Below the pieces are notes generated by a model. The model searched no databases. It was not told the origin of the DNA and saw only the letters and a list, made by a program, of their open reading frames with translations. From Lujinxingiaceae bacterium (GTDB taxonomy: Bacteria > Myxococcota_A > Bradymonadia > Bradymonadales > Bradymonadaceae), in the NCBI GenBank assembly GCA_013697635.1, contig JACCWM010000026.1:1-50019 (forward strand): DNA of 50,019 bases, in the 5' to 3' direction. Position 1 is the first letter of the stretch. Every line of letters starts with the position of its first letter. Made by a program: the position numbers and the translations under genes. Positions 36,701 to 45,487 of this stretch are shown piece after piece.

Positions 36701-38191
36701 CAGCTCGTAGCTCGAGCCGTAGAACGACCAGGTGTAGCGTCGCCCGCCGTTGTCGATCTCCTGCTCGAGCAGCACGTCGCCAATCGCGATGCCCAGCGCC
36801 AGGCGAATGGGACTGTCCAGGCTCAGGTTCATGCCGGCCACGGCCTCATGCAGATCCATGGCCATGCGTGCGGCGCGCTCGGAGTCGTTCTCGCTCGAGA
36901 CCGGCACGCCGAGCAAGATCACAAAACCGTTCTCGTTGATCCGGTGGATCACGCCGTCGTTTTTGAACGCGATCGAGTCGACGATTCGCGTGTACTCCTG
37001 GAGCACCTGCAGCCAGCGATCCTGGCCAAGCGTGCTTCGCAGCTCGAGCAGCCCGTGCACCTCGCCGGCGATGATCACGACCTCCTTTCGCTGGCGCGCG
37101 AGCAGCTCGACGCCCTGCTCGCTGAGCTCGGTGGCGATCGGGGTGATCGGCGTGTGGACGTGCTGCACGCGGGTGCCCAGCTCGGCGGTGGTCGCCGAGC
37201 CGCGCTGAAGACTGGTCATCGCCGTGTTGAGCGCGGTCGATCCGGCGCGCGTCGGCCCCGTCGTCGAGGTCTCGTCGAGGTAGGCTTCCACACCCTTGAG
37301 GTGGGCGGCCGTCGAGACGGCGTCAAAAATGTCGCCCAGGCCGTAGAGCACACGCGTCAACTCGACCTGCAGCTCGCGCGCGGTCGCCGACCGATCCTCG
37401 GGCCGCCGCGAGAGCACCTTGTAGAGCAGGTGCTCGAGCGGCGCGGGGATCGCCGCGTTGAGGCTGGCGATGTCCGGAACGACCGCGGACTTGACCAGGC
37501 TCAGGGTCTCCTCTTGCGTGCCCGGGCGAAAAAGCGCTCGCCCGCAGACCATCTCAAAGAGCACCACGCCCAGGCTGAACAGATCGCTGCGCTGATCGAC
37601 GGGCTTTCCCGAGGCTTGCTCGGGGCTCATGTAGCCGAACTTGCCCTTGACGATAAGCGGCGTCTCATCGGCCACGCTGGTCGCCTTGGCGATCCCGAAG
37701 TCGACGATCTTGACCGTGCCGTCGCGCGAGACGAGCAGGTTTTGTGGGCTGATATCGCGGTGCACAAGCTCCAGGCTGTTGCCATAGCTGTCGCAGCGAC
37801 GGTGGGCGTAGTCGAGGCCCTTGGCAAGCTCGACGCCGATGTAGACGGCATCGCCAATGCTCAAGGCGCGTCCAGACTTCTGGCACGCGCGAAGAAGCTG
37901 GCCGATGTTGACCCCGTCGACGTACTCCATGGCCAGATAGTAGTCGGCCCCGACTTTGCCAAAATCATAGATCTGCACGATGTTGGGGTGATTGAGCCCC
38001 ATCGCGATCTTGGCCTCGGCGATGAACATGTCGATAAAGCGCGGGTTCTCCGAGAACTCCGGCAAAATCTTCTTGATCACCAGGATCTTTTCGATGCCCT
38101 CGGCGCCAAAACTCTTGGCCAAGAAGACCTCGGCCATGCCGCCGATGCCGATCTTCTCAATCAGTTGGTATTTGCCAAATTCCGTCGTCAC
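33734..38191 (-). CDS. Giant Ser/Thr kinase with cyclase-homology, AAA ATPase and TPR domains
   Basis: A 1485-residue multidomain signalling protein. Residues 6-285 are a Hanks-type kinase: GIGGMAEV glycine loop (15-22), ATP Lys40 or 41, HRDISPQN with catalytic Asp146, and DFG at 164-166. Residues about 370-550 match class III nucleotide-cyclase homology domains, but the metal-binding Asp positions are not Asp (AGEVHG at 375, NENG at 419), so it is probably catalytically dead. At about 568 an AAA/NACHT-like ATPase starts (YGRE; Walker A GASGVGKST 599-607; LILAIEDAH as Walker B). From about 980 to 1460 there are TPR-type helical repeats. I prefer the GTG at 38191 with AGG upstream, giving the usual VTTEFGKYQL start; a TTG at 38239 is possible. 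Confidence 0.9.
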   Translation of the reverse strand: MTTEFGKYQLIEKIGIGGMAEVFLAKSFGAEGIEKILVIKKILPEFSENPRFIDMFIAEAKIAMGLNHPNIVQIYDFGKVGADYYLAMEYVDGVNIGQLLRACQKSGRALSIGDAVYIGVELAKGLDYAHRRCDSYGNSLELVHRDISPQNLLVSRDGTVKIVDFGIAKATSVADETPLIVKGKFGYMSPEQASGKPVDQRSDLFSLGVVLFEMVCGRALFRPGTQEETLSLVKSAVVPDIASLNAAIPAPLEHLLYKVLSRRPEDRSATARELQVELTRVLYGLGDIFDAVSTAAHLKGVEAYLDETSTTGPTRAGSTALNTAMTSLQRGSATTAELGTRVQHVHTPITPIATELSEQGVELLARQRKEVVIIAGEVHGLLELRSTLGQDRWLQVLQEYTRIVDSIAFKNDGVIHRINENGFVILLGVPVSSENDSERAARMAMDLHEAVAGMNLSLDSPIRLALGIAIGDVLLEQEIDNGGRRYTWSFYGSSYELAERLAQSAMARESLLGGQVFRRVRRDFHCEEIDEVRVSETDGESYVVQAYRLEAPKSPRDQIQELRRSYHSFYGREIARKVLRAAYRQTLLDEAASALIIVGASGVGKSTLVEDFLSGLDSRNVRVVRGVVTPFDKDVPLGSAAALLAEMLRLGGRDDLRQLRDTLETRIKALFPDEDDTELGLLVHSMGSLFNLKSPSGRFAELDGEERRRRTFLTITKVTSRFAGKKPLILAIEDAHYIDPMTLEFLGQFFEARQGAPTFFLCTASDSGPHLEQRQWKEFAAARFVKVEPLLELSPKEAEGLVRDMLRVHMIDDEHLVSEILRCSGGNPLYIKEVIEVLGDRGLLKNKAEDLGVNTAEEEARWLPASVEGLISARIDHLALADRVALQRLALLWSPFTMADAALVFDEAVVSSDGLEQLVKLGLLHRADVPGQDPGEDAFDPEQVAAEVRLYRFCNALTQEVAGRNLVPDEATALHRTIANVLLARRDQLGLHGSALIARHFDGAGDREAAVEHYTDAAQAAFEHFGAAECVRLCDKVLERTGELDVHRLKVLKLREAALLELGHQERSHQTLEQLHDLVFEIGNASEQIDVLIRLARHHFDVSDLKTSRSFIDRAHAIAEQAEDRLGRARIWRMKAMIAMTEGHRERALELLASAIEVYRGSEGVEQTEGLAASHNLRGVILRQAGRHREALAAYEEALVHARISENGKQIRYLLLNSGLALVYLGEFTEALARYDAALEQCRRLGHRRDESALLVNIGHAHFLLGQHKSALSNLQRGIHLARKTANTAVVADGQISLGVCYLDAGDLPAAESCLHEGLRLADSIPHAYLSIHATLALAQVKLAGAARDDAKIALMQAEDAMERAEAAEMRWGATFANSLMARAQKLLGRRDAAIERSRKAVALLDQGELFAMEDVLYNHFQILPDEPAYREERLLAISRAREVVLHRRDQIPDESDRSAFMSRQINRQILSVAQLVRGQPVESE

Positions 38192-38338
38192 GTTTGCCTG
38201 GCGTTCTACAATCTTGGAAACCACCTCGATTTCGTACAAATCGGCGTGGCTCGGATCTTACGCGCAAACACTTCGCAAAAAAACAGGCAATTGTTAAACA
38301 TCTCACCTATGGGCTACGCGAAGATGGCCCGTCGGCGC

Positions 38339-38890
38339 CTATAAAATCGGCGCCCAAGCTTGTTGGCGCAGCGCCTCGTAGGTCACGATCGCCACGGCAT
38401 TGGAGAGATTGAGGCTTCGCACCTTGTCGGTGGTCGGGATGCGAAGGGTGCGATCGGCGAAGCGCTCGAGCATTTCGTCGCTCAAGCCGGTGGTCTCGCT
38501 GCCGAAGACGAGCACACTGCCCGGGCCGAGATCGGCGTCGGTGTAGATTGCGGCGGCCTTTTTGGAGAGAAAATACATGCGCTCGCGCCCGAAGATCGCC
38601 TCGATCGAGGCAAAATCCGGGTGGACGCACAGCTTGACGTTGGGCCAGTAGTCAAGCCCTGCGCGTTTGAGATAGCGGTTGTCGAGCTCAAAGGCCATCG
38701 GGCGCACCAGGTGCAACCAGATGTTCGAGCCAGCACACAGGCGCCCGACGTTTCCGGTGTTGCCCGGTATCTCGGGCCGGTGCAAGACCACGTGCAGGCT
38801 GTTGTCCTCGGGCCCGCCCCAGTGGGGCTGAGGCGGGTGAATGACAAACTGGTAGGGATTTTTGGGGTCGGGCGCGCTGGCGTCGGTCAT
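38339..38890 (-). CDS. trmL: tRNA (cytidine/uridine-34-2'-O)-methyltransferase TrmL-like
   Basis: A 183-residue minimal SPOUT methyltransferase. Motifs LHRPEIPGNTGNVGRLCAGS, LVRPMAFELDNRYLKRAGLDYW, VLVFGSETTGLSDEM and the C-terminal VRSLNLSNAVAIVTYEALRQ match TrmL (YibK), which 2'-O-methylates the wobble base of some tRNA-Leu isoacceptors. TrmL lacks extra RNA-binding domains, as here. I chose the ATG at 38890. The frame stays open to 39811, but that part overlaps the antiporter gene and is a shadow. It lies 35 bp after the antiporter stop and upstream of the kinase gene. Confidence 0.9.
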   Translation of the reverse strand: MTDASAPDPKNPYQFVIHPPQPHWGGPEDNSLHVVLHRPEIPGNTGNVGRLCAGSNIWLHLVRPMAFELDNRYLKRAGLDYWPNVKLCVHPDFASIEAIFGRERMYFLSKKAAAIYTDADLGPGSVLVFGSETTGLSDEMLERFADRTLRIPTTDKVRSLNLSNAVAIVTYEALRQQAWAPIL

Positions 38891-38925
38891 CGGCTGGCAT
38901 CGCAATAGGTGGAAGAAGTCGAAAA

Positions 38926-41034
38926 TTATGAGGTTTCGATCGGACGGCCAATCAGCCTCAAAACCCCGGCAAGGCTCAAAATACCCAAGAGCAGGGCAAC
39001 CCAGGGCGATAGGCCAAAAGCCACGCCAAGGTAGCCAAAGGCGCCGGCCGCCGCCATCACCGTGAGCGCGTAGGGAAACTGTGTGCGCACGTGGTCGACG
39101 TGGTCGCACGAGGAGGCGATCGAGCTCATCACCGTCGTGTCGGAGATGGGCGAGCAATGGTCGCCAAAGATCGCGCCGTCGAGCACGGCGGAGAAGCAGA
39201 GCATGAGGATGATCGGGCCCTGCGCTGAGCCGTCGCCCAGATGAAAAGCCAGGGGTATCATGGTCGGTAGCAAAATGCCCATCGCGCCCCAGCTCGTGCC
39301 CGTGGCAAACGCGACGCCGGCGGCGAGCAGAAACGTCAAGATCGGGAGCATGGCAAGCGAGATCAGATCCTGAACGGCGCCGACCAGATAGATGCTGGTG
39401 CCCAGATCGTCGCACACGCTGCGGATCGACCAGGCCAGCACCAAAATCGCCACGGCCATCCACATCGCCGGAATCGCCTTGAGCCAGGCCGAGAGCGCCT
39501 CGCGCACATTCAAGAGACGTTGGCCGACAGCCAGCGCCAGGGCGACGAGGCTGCCCACGACGGCGGCCCAGAAGAGCACCAGGGCGTTGTCGGCGTTGGA
39601 GAAAGCGTCGCGCCAGGCCTGGGCGTTGAACATCTCCGAGGCGGCCACGCTCCAGGCCGAGGCAAGCTCGACTGGCGAAGCTTTGCCGGCGAAGAGATCG
39701 CCCAACGCCGGGATCGCCTCGATCGCGCCTTTGCCCGACCATCCTGACCAATACATGCCGAAAAAGGTCACCGCGATCACGGCGAAGATCGGCGCCATCG
39801 CATTGTACCAACGCGGCTCGACGCCCTCTTTGACGCGCACGCTGCTAAAGGCGGCGCTCGTCAGCGCAACGGCCCCCGGGCGAAGCACCTCACCGGTCTT
39901 AAAGGCGCGCCGCTCGGCCTTGAGCATCGGGCCAAAATCGCGTGAGAGCAAGACGTTCAAAAAAACAAAGGCCAGGGCAAACAGGCAGTAAAAGCGCAGC
40001 GGAATGATGCTCAAAAAGATCTCGTAGCCGCTCTGGTTGATCCCAAGCTGGCGCGCCAGATCCTCGAAGAGGCCGACCTCATAGCCAATCCAGGTCGAGA
40101 TGATCGCGATGCCCGCGATCGGCGCGCTGGTCGAGTCGACCAGGTAGGCCAACTTCTCGCGGCTGATGCGTTTTTGGTCCGTAAGCGGGCGCATGGTGGT
40201 GCCGACGACGATCGTGTTTGCGTAGTCGTCGAAGAAGACGACAAAGCCCACCAGCGCCGTCGCCAGGCGCGTCGATCGCGCGCTGGTGGCCAGGCGCGAG
40301 AAGATCGCGAGCACGCCGGCCATGCCCCCCATGCGGGTGATGATGTGGACCATGCCGACCAGGCCAAAGGTAAAGCCGATGATGTAGAGGTTGAACGAAT
40401 CGGTGACGTTGGAGAACAGATAGCCCACGGCACTCTTCGTGCCCTCGATCGGCGCGAGGTTGGCGTTTACGACGGCGCCCAACCAGACGGCAAGGCCCAT
40501 GGCGATGAGCAATTGGCGCAAAAAAAGCGCGACCAAAATGGCGATCAGCGGGGGCAAAATCGCCGTCCAGCGCCCTACCCTGCGCGCGTCGTCGAGCAGG
40601 GTCTCCTCGGCGGCTGCGCCCGGCGGCGTCCACGTGCTCTGCAGGCGCAATTGCTCGGCCTCGATTGTGGCAACGCTGTGCAAACGATGTACGCCAGGCT
40701 CGGAGCCGATGATCTCGACGCCCTGAATGCGGGCGAGCTCGGCGCGAATGGCCGACGATGCGCCCGGGGGGCCGTCGACGCTGAGCGCCACCCGAAGCGG
40801 CCCATCCAAGGCTGCGGCGTCGGCGCCGACGAGCTCCGAGAGCTGGGAGGCGTGGCCGCGAGCGATGACCTGGGCCGTGAGCGCCTGCGCGGTGTCGGTG
40901 TCGGCCTCAGCCATCGGGAAGACCACCACCGAGGTGACGATCGCCAGTGCCAGGCCCAAAAGCCGCCAGCGCCAGGCAAGCCACAGCGCGCGTGGCGAGC
41001 GATCTTCGGGTGGCGCCGGCGAGCCAACTTCCAT
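38926..41034 (-). CDS. NhaC-family Na+/H+ antiporter with extra N-terminal domain
   Basis: A 702-residue polytopic membrane protein of the Na_H_antiporter (NhaC) family. Family motifs are VVFFDDYANTIVVGTTMRPLTD (the DDYAN core, about 265), DSTSAPIAG (about 302), and the C-terminal GDHCSPISDTTVMSS. About a dozen helices are seen from residue 155 on. Unusually, a signal-anchor helix (about 24-43) is followed by about 110 extracytoplasmic residues before the transport core, not found in standard NhaC. Substrate could be Na+/H+ or an organic acid or amine exchange as in related members. A minor AGAGC ribosome site precedes the ATG. Confidence 0.88.
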   Translation of the reverse strand: MEVGSPAPPEDRSPRALWLAWRWRLLGLALAIVTSVVVFPMAEADTDTAQALTAQVIARGHASQLSELVGADAAALDGPLRVALSVDGPPGASSAIRAELARIQGVEIIGSEPGVHRLHSVATIEAEQLRLQSTWTPPGAAAEETLLDDARRVGRWTAILPPLIAILVALFLRQLLIAMGLAVWLGAVVNANLAPIEGTKSAVGYLFSNVTDSFNLYIIGFTFGLVGMVHIITRMGGMAGVLAIFSRLATSARSTRLATALVGFVVFFDDYANTIVVGTTMRPLTDQKRISREKLAYLVDSTSAPIAGIAIISTWIGYEVGLFEDLARQLGINQSGYEIFLSIIPLRFYCLFALAFVFLNVLLSRDFGPMLKAERRAFKTGEVLRPGAVALTSAAFSSVRVKEGVEPRWYNAMAPIFAVIAVTFFGMYWSGWSGKGAIEAIPALGDLFAGKASPVELASAWSVAASEMFNAQAWRDAFSNADNALVLFWAAVVGSLVALALAVGQRLLNVREALSAWLKAIPAMWMAVAILVLAWSIRSVCDDLGTSIYLVGAVQDLISLAMLPILTFLLAAGVAFATGTSWGAMGILLPTMIPLAFHLGDGSAQGPIILMLCFSAVLDGAIFGDHCSPISDTTVMSSIASSCDHVDHVRTQFPYALTVMAAAGAFGYLGVAFGLSPWVALLLGILSLAGVLRLIGRPIETS

Positions 41035-41064
41035 GACGTGCTCTCGTTTGAGGGGGCGCTGGGC

Positions 41065-41097
41065 AAAAAAAGAGCCCGGCCTCTCGGCCGTGCTCTT
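41065..41097 (-). terminator. Rho-independent terminator after the 307-residue membrane protein
   Basis: On the minus strand, arm AAGAGCACGGCC, loop GAGA, arm GGCCGGGCTCTT (one mismatch), then a run of T. It starts about 38 bp after the stop of the gene at 41136 and precedes the antiporter ATG by about 30 bp, so the antiporter probably needs its own promoter or read-through. Confidence 0.8.
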
Positions 41098-41135
41098 CGA
41101 TCGTAGGTGGAGCTCAAATCAATCTGTGCGCAGGC

Positions 41136-42059
41136 TCACTTGGCGACTTTGAGGCCCTTGTCGTTGAAGTCGATCGTGATGAAGGCCGCACCAAGCGCTA
41201 TCCAGCCGATGTAGCCAACCACCGTGGTCGCGCCCCACTGGCCGATCTGGGCGACATACTGACCCCAATGGCCAACGGCCATGGTCGCCGCAAAGTTGAT
41301 GATCGCGCCGAAGATACCAACGGCAAAGCCCACGCCGATGAGTACCACGACACAGGCCAACAAGACGGGCACGTTGGCCTTGGCAATCTCGACGGCTTCT
41401 TTCATCGCGCTGACCAGATCGAGATCGTCGCGCGTGGCCGCAAGATAAGCCGCCGGCAGGAGCAAAAAGGCCGCGATGAAGCCCGGCACGATGCAAAAGA
41501 GCATGCCCACCATGACCACGACGCCAGTCGCGCAGGAGACGAGCAGCACGTTGACGGCGCGCTCCATGGCCATGCGGATCAGAGTCTGCACATCGGGCAC
41601 GGCCTGGGGGCCGTGCAGCATGACCAGGCGCATGGGACGATAAAAGGCCGTGCGCACGGCGTTGACCAGCACGAGGCTGACGATGCCCAACAGGCCGATG
41701 AAGAACGAGCCGATGCTGGCCAGCCCAAAGAGGCCCAACGAGCCCGAGCCGGCGCTGGTCACGCCCATGGCCAGCACGATGGCCGCAGCGATCAGCATGA
41801 TCACCAGCATGAGCTCGACGCCGGCTGCAATCAGCCAGCCATACAGCAGCGGACCCTTGGAGCGCTCGAGCAGCAACTTGGCGTTATCAATCACATCGCC
41901 AAAGGTCGCTTCGTTGACGATGTGGGGTGGGGGGGCATCGCTCGCCGGCCAGACACTGCCGTGTGGCTGTGCCGGTGGCGTTTGGGGTTGTCCCGGGGGT
42001 TGTCCCGCACCAGGCGCATTCCAATCGTTGCCACCGTTGTTGCTGTTCCAATCGTTCAC
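41136..42059 (-). CDS. Polytopic membrane protein of unknown function
   Basis: A 307-residue protein. A hydrophilic N-tail (1-50) rich in Asn, Gly, Pro and Gln is followed by about six membrane helices. The pattern, with an amphipathic segment near LIRMAMERAVNVLLV and the Cys-Pro-containing FCIVPGFIAAFLLLPAAYL, resembles the membrane domain of the glycerophosphoryl-diester-phosphodiesterase-like/YesL-type integral proteins (the IVPGF pattern occurs in several such families). I cannot assign a function. GTG start with AGGAG seven bases upstream; a clear terminator follows, so the unit is monocistronic. Confidence 0.8.
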   Translation of the reverse strand: MNDWNSNNGGNDWNAPGAGQPPGQPQTPPAQPHGSVWPASDAPPPHIVNEATFGDVIDNAKLLLERSKGPLLYGWLIAAGVELMLVIMLIAAAIVLAMGVTSAGSGSLGLFGLASIGSFFIGLLGIVSLVLVNAVRTAFYRPMRLVMLHGPQAVPDVQTLIRMAMERAVNVLLVSCATGVVVMVGMLFCIVPGFIAAFLLLPAAYLAATRDDLDLVSAMKEAVEIAKANVPVLLACVVVLIGVGFAVGIFGAIINFAATMAVGHWGQYVAQIGQWGATTVVGYIGWIALGAAFITIDFNDKGLKVAK

Positions 42060-42187
42060 GCTCTATCTCCTGTGACGGTCATGCAAAAATGCCTGACAAT
42101 TCAATTCATCTTCAAGTCCTGACCCATAGCCGCTCCATTGTGGCGACGGCCACGGCCAACGTCAAGCAGCCAGCTTGAAAGGCGCGG

Positions 42188-42216
42188 TTTACAGGCTCAC
42201 TTCAAGAGGTTAAGCT
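42188..42216 (+). promoter_or_regulatory. Putative promoter of the ketopantoate-reductase-like gene
   Basis: TTTACA (42188-42193) and TAAGCT (42211-42216), 17 bases apart, about 80 bases before the GTG start. The rest of the 242-bp divergent gap contains an AT-richer stretch toward the membrane protein gene but no clear second promoter. Confidence 0.4.
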
Positions 42217-42301
42217 GCACGCTGTCTACGCCGTTTTTGGTCCTGGCGACGCCATGAGGCGATCGCCTGAGTTGAGCCATATCGAGCAAAGGAGTGCGCT
42301 G

Positions 42302-43282
42302 GTGAACGTTCTGGTGGTCGGTGCAGGCTCGGTGGGCCAGGTCTTCGGGCACCATTTGCAACTGGCCGGCGCCCATGTGACGTTTTTCGTGCGCGAGCAG
42401 TACGTCGCGGCCACGGGCCAAGGCTTTACCCTCTACCCGCTCAACGATCGCGGTGCGCGCGATCGCCCGGTGCGCTTTGAGGACTTCGAGGTGCTCAGCG
42501 ACATCGCCGCCGTCGCCGAGCGGCCCTGGGACCACGTCTATCTTTGTATCCCGGCCACCGGTCTTCAGGGCGCCTGGTTCGAGGCCCTGGTCAAGGCCGT
42601 CGCCGATGCCGTGCTCGTGAGCCTGACGCCGGGGCTCAACGACCGCGCCTATGTGCACGCACACTTTCGCTCCGAGCGGGTCGTCACCGGCATGATCGGC
42701 TTCTCGAGCTATCCCGGCCCGCTCGAGGGCGAATCGTTGCCCGAACCCGGCACGGTCTACTGGTTTCCGCCCCTGATGCCCTCGCCATTTGAAGGCGCGC
42801 GCGGCTCCGTCGAGAGCGTGGTCGGCCTGTTGCGCCAGGGCGGTCTGCCGGCCACCGTCGACCAGAAGCTGCCCCAAAAAGTGGCCTACCCTACAGCGGC
42901 GTTGATGAGCTTCATCAGTGGCCTCGAGCTCGAGGCCTGGAGCTTCGATGCGCTTCGAAAGAGCGCGCGGCTCAAGGTCGTCTCCGCAGCGATCCGCGAG
43001 ACCGTGGCGATCCTCAACGCGCACCAGAACAGCCGCGCGCCGCTGGCACTTCGCCTGATCGGCTCGCCGGTGTTCAAGCTCGGCTTGCCGCTTGCCCAGG
43101 GCGTGACGCCTTTTGATTTCGAGGCCTTCTTGCGCGTGCACTTTCTCAAGGTGCGCGCCCAGACGCTGGTTCTACTCGCGGACTACATCGCGCTGGCCGA
43201 AAAACACCACCTTCCCTCAAAGCATCTGCAGGCTCTGGCCGGCGATCTCCAGAGCCTGCCCGAGCAAGTCGAGGCCGCTTAA
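42302..43282 (+). CDS. Ketopantoate reductase (PanE/ApbA)-like oxidoreductase
   Basis: A 326-residue NAD(P)-dependent protein. The Rossmann motif VLVVGAGSVGQVFG (residues 3-16) starts the protein, as in PanE, and the C-terminal helical domain (about 185-326) is of the ApbA_C kind. The classical PanE Lys/Glu motif around KxxxN is not clearly matched (QKLPQKVAYPTAA stands in place), so the substrate may differ from 2-dehydropantoate. The GTG at 42302 has AGGAG eight bases upstream; the frame also contains an earlier ATG at 42254 without one. The last 4 bases overlap the convergent aldehyde dehydrogenase gene. Confidence 0.8.
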   Translation: MNVLVVGAGSVGQVFGHHLQLAGAHVTFFVREQYVAATGQGFTLYPLNDRGARDRPVRFEDFEVLSDIAAVAERPWDHVYLCIPATGLQGAWFEALVKAVADAVLVSLTPGLNDRAYVHAHFRSERVVTGMIGFSSYPGPLEGESLPEPGTVYWFPPLMPSPFEGARGSVESVVGLLRQGGLPATVDQKLPQKVAYPTAALMSFISGLELEAWSFDALRKSARLKVVSAAIRETVAILNAHQNSRAPLALRLIGSPVFKLGLPLAQGVTPFDFEAFLRVHFLKVRAQTLVLLADYIALAEKHHLPSKHLQALAGDLQSLPEQVEAA

Positions 43283-44646
43283 CTGCTGCGCAGGTGCCAG
43301 GCCTTGGGCCGGGTGAAGGCGCGAATGCCTTCGACGGACAAGGTAAGGCCCACGCCGGAGTGTCCGCGCCCTGACCAGGGAAGGCGCGGGCTGACCCGAT
43401 CGCAGCAATTCCAGTAGGCGGTGCCCACCGAGATGGACTCGAGAATGCGCTCGGCGCGCGCACGCTCCTTGGTGTAGACACCGGCCGTCAAGCCGTACGG
43501 GGTGTCTTGCATGAGCGCGACGGCTTCGGCGTCGTCTTCGACGCACTGGATGCCAATGACCGGCCCAAAGCTCTCCTCGCGCATGATCTCCATGCTGTGA
43601 TCGACACCGACAAGCACGCTGGGCTGGAAGAAGTTGCCCTTGCCGCCGATGGTCTTGCCGCCACAAAGCAGCGAGGCGCCCTTTTGCAGAGCGTCGGCGA
43701 TTTGCAACTCGAGCACGCTCATCTGATCTTTTCGGGCGAGCGGCCCGATGTAGGTCTCGGCGTGGCGCGGATCGCCGATGTTGAAGGTCTTGACGCGCGC
43801 GACGAAGGCCTCGACGAAGGCATCGAAGACGGCCTCGTGCACGTAGAGGCGCTCGACCGCACAGCAGCTCTGTCCGCTGTTGTAAAACGGCCCGTCGGCC
43901 AGGTTTTGGGCAGCAGCAACCACATCGACGTCGTCGGCGACGTAGACCGGGTCCTTGCCCCCTAGCTCGAGCTGCAGGTGAATCAGGCGCGGGGCGACCT
44001 TCTCGGCTATCTTTTTGCCCGTGGCGTACGAGCCGGTGAAGAACACCGCGTCGACCGCTTCGTCGAGCAGCAGCGAGCCGACCTCGCCGGCGCCAACAAC
44101 CGGCTGGAACACCTCGCGCGGCACGCCGGCCTCCCAGAGCAGCTCGGCTATCGCCAGACCGGTGAGGGTGGCAAACTCTGAGGGCTTGTAGAGCACGGCG
44201 TTGCCGGTCAAGAGTGCCGGCACAAAGACATTCGCACCGACAAAGTAGGGATAATTCCATGCCGAAATATTGGCAATCACACCCAGCGGCTCACGGGTGA
44301 TGCGCTCGACCATGCTCGCCGACTCCGCAAGCGTCTCGGCTGCAAGCGCTGCTGCGACGTGCTCGACAAAGAAGTCGATTCGATCGCCTGTGGCACGCAC
44401 CTCGCCCAGCGCCTGGCTGATCGGCTTGCCCATCTCGAGGCTCAAGGTCGCCGCCAGAGACTCGGAACGCTCGCTGAGCAAATCACGCAATTTGACGAGC
44501 GCTGCCGTGCGCTCCGTTAGTGGCCGCGCGGCCCATGCGGGCTGAGCACTTTTGGCATCGGAAAACTTCTGGGCAACCGAGGCCTGCGTGTCGGTCTCGA
44601 CGCGCTGAATGAGCTCGCCGCTTGCCGGATTTAAGAGTTCGAGCAT
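43279..44646 (-). CDS. Aldehyde dehydrogenase of the gamma-glutamyl amine/amino-alcohol operon
   Basis: A 455-residue NAD(P)+-dependent ALDH-superfamily enzyme. Motifs are ISAWNYPYFV (about 127), FTGSYATGKKIAEK (nucleotide fold, 203-216), LELGGKDP with the general-base Glu227, and NSGQSCCAVERL with the catalytic Cys261. EESFGPVIGI is also present. It is last in the four-gene operon. Inferred role: oxidise a gamma-glutamyl aldehyde, for instance gamma-glutamylaminoacetaldehyde to gamma-glutamylglycine, or, as PuuC, a gamma-glutamyl-aminobutyraldehyde. The ATG at 44646 has GGAG seven bases upstream; the frame's earlier ATG at 44685 would overlap the upstream gene. Confidence 0.92.
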   Translation of the reverse strand: MLELLNPASGELIQRVETDTQASVAQKFSDAKSAQPAWAARPLTERTAALVKLRDLLSERSESLAATLSLEMGKPISQALGEVRATGDRIDFFVEHVAAALAAETLAESASMVERITREPLGVIANISAWNYPYFVGANVFVPALLTGNAVLYKPSEFATLTGLAIAELLWEAGVPREVFQPVVGAGEVGSLLLDEAVDAVFFTGSYATGKKIAEKVAPRLIHLQLELGGKDPVYVADDVDVVAAAQNLADGPFYNSGQSCCAVERLYVHEAVFDAFVEAFVARVKTFNIGDPRHAETYIGPLARKDQMSVLELQIADALQKGASLLCGGKTIGGKGNFFQPSVLVGVDHSMEIMREESFGPVIGIQCVEDDAEAVALMQDTPYGLTAGVYTKERARAERILESISVGTAYWNCCDRVSPRLPWSGRGHSGVGLTLSVEGIRAFTRPKAWHLRSS

Positions 44647-44681
44647 GTGTTTCTCCAAATGAATTGAACGGTCGGGTTGAA

Positions 44682-45487
44682 TCAAAGGTCTCGTCGCAGC
44701 CTGACGGCGCGAAGAAAGTCTTCCATGATGGGGCGACGATCGAGCAGGCTTGTGTCCTCGGGATGCTGAAACTCAGGATGCCACTGCACGCCGACGACGT
44801 AGGGACCAAAGCTCTCCGAGCTCTGCAGGCGTACGGCCTCGATGATGTCGTCGACCACCGAGCGGGCCTGGACTACTAGCCCCTGGCCCAGTTCGGCGAT
44901 CGCCTGATGGTGAACACTGGGTACGAGGGCGCGCACGACGCCCGGATAAAGATGTTGCAGCCAGGAGCCCTCGGTGATCACGATCTCGTGGCGGTTTCGC
45001 TCGTAATTGCCGGCGTGGCGATGGCACAGCTCGCTTGGAACCTGGGTGGGCAGATCCTGGTAGAGCGTGCCTCCCAGCGCTACGTTGACCACCTGGTGGC
45101 CGCGGCAGATGCCCAAGACGGGCTTGTTTTTGGCGATACAAAGGCGCACTAACTCGAGCTCGTAGGCATCGCGCACGGCGTCACCGGACCACTCCGGGCG
45201 AAGCGGCTGTTGCCCATAGCTGAGCGGGCTCATATCGACGCCGCCCTGCAAGACCAGGCCATCGATGCACTCCACGGCGTCGGACAAACCAACGGAGAAC
45301 TCCCGCGGATCGCTGGCCACGGGGATCATCATGGGCAGCGCCGCGCTTGCCATGACGTACTCGGCCATGGACTGCTCCAAATAGAGCAAGGGCCGGCCAT
45401 TGAAGGTCGTGCGTTCTGCGTCCTGGTGAAACAAGCAGGCCGAGACGCCAATGATCGGTATTCGGCCCTCCTTGCGTTCGGGGCTAC

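Noticed and set aside
34895-38344. 1149-codon plus-strand open frame opposite the giant kinase gene
   Set aside because: Antisense shadow of a GC-rich gene; translation is low-complexity Ala/Arg/Gln-rich with no domain, while the minus frame shows kinase, ATPase and TPR motifs.
38891-39811. Long 5' extension of the trmL frame
   Set aside because: It overlaps the NhaC-type antiporter in another frame and its translation is Arg/Gly/Ser-rich; TrmL begins at 38890.
42060-42187. Minus-strand promoter for the 307-residue membrane protein
   Set aside because: TTGAAG is present but no matching -10 at 16-18 bases.
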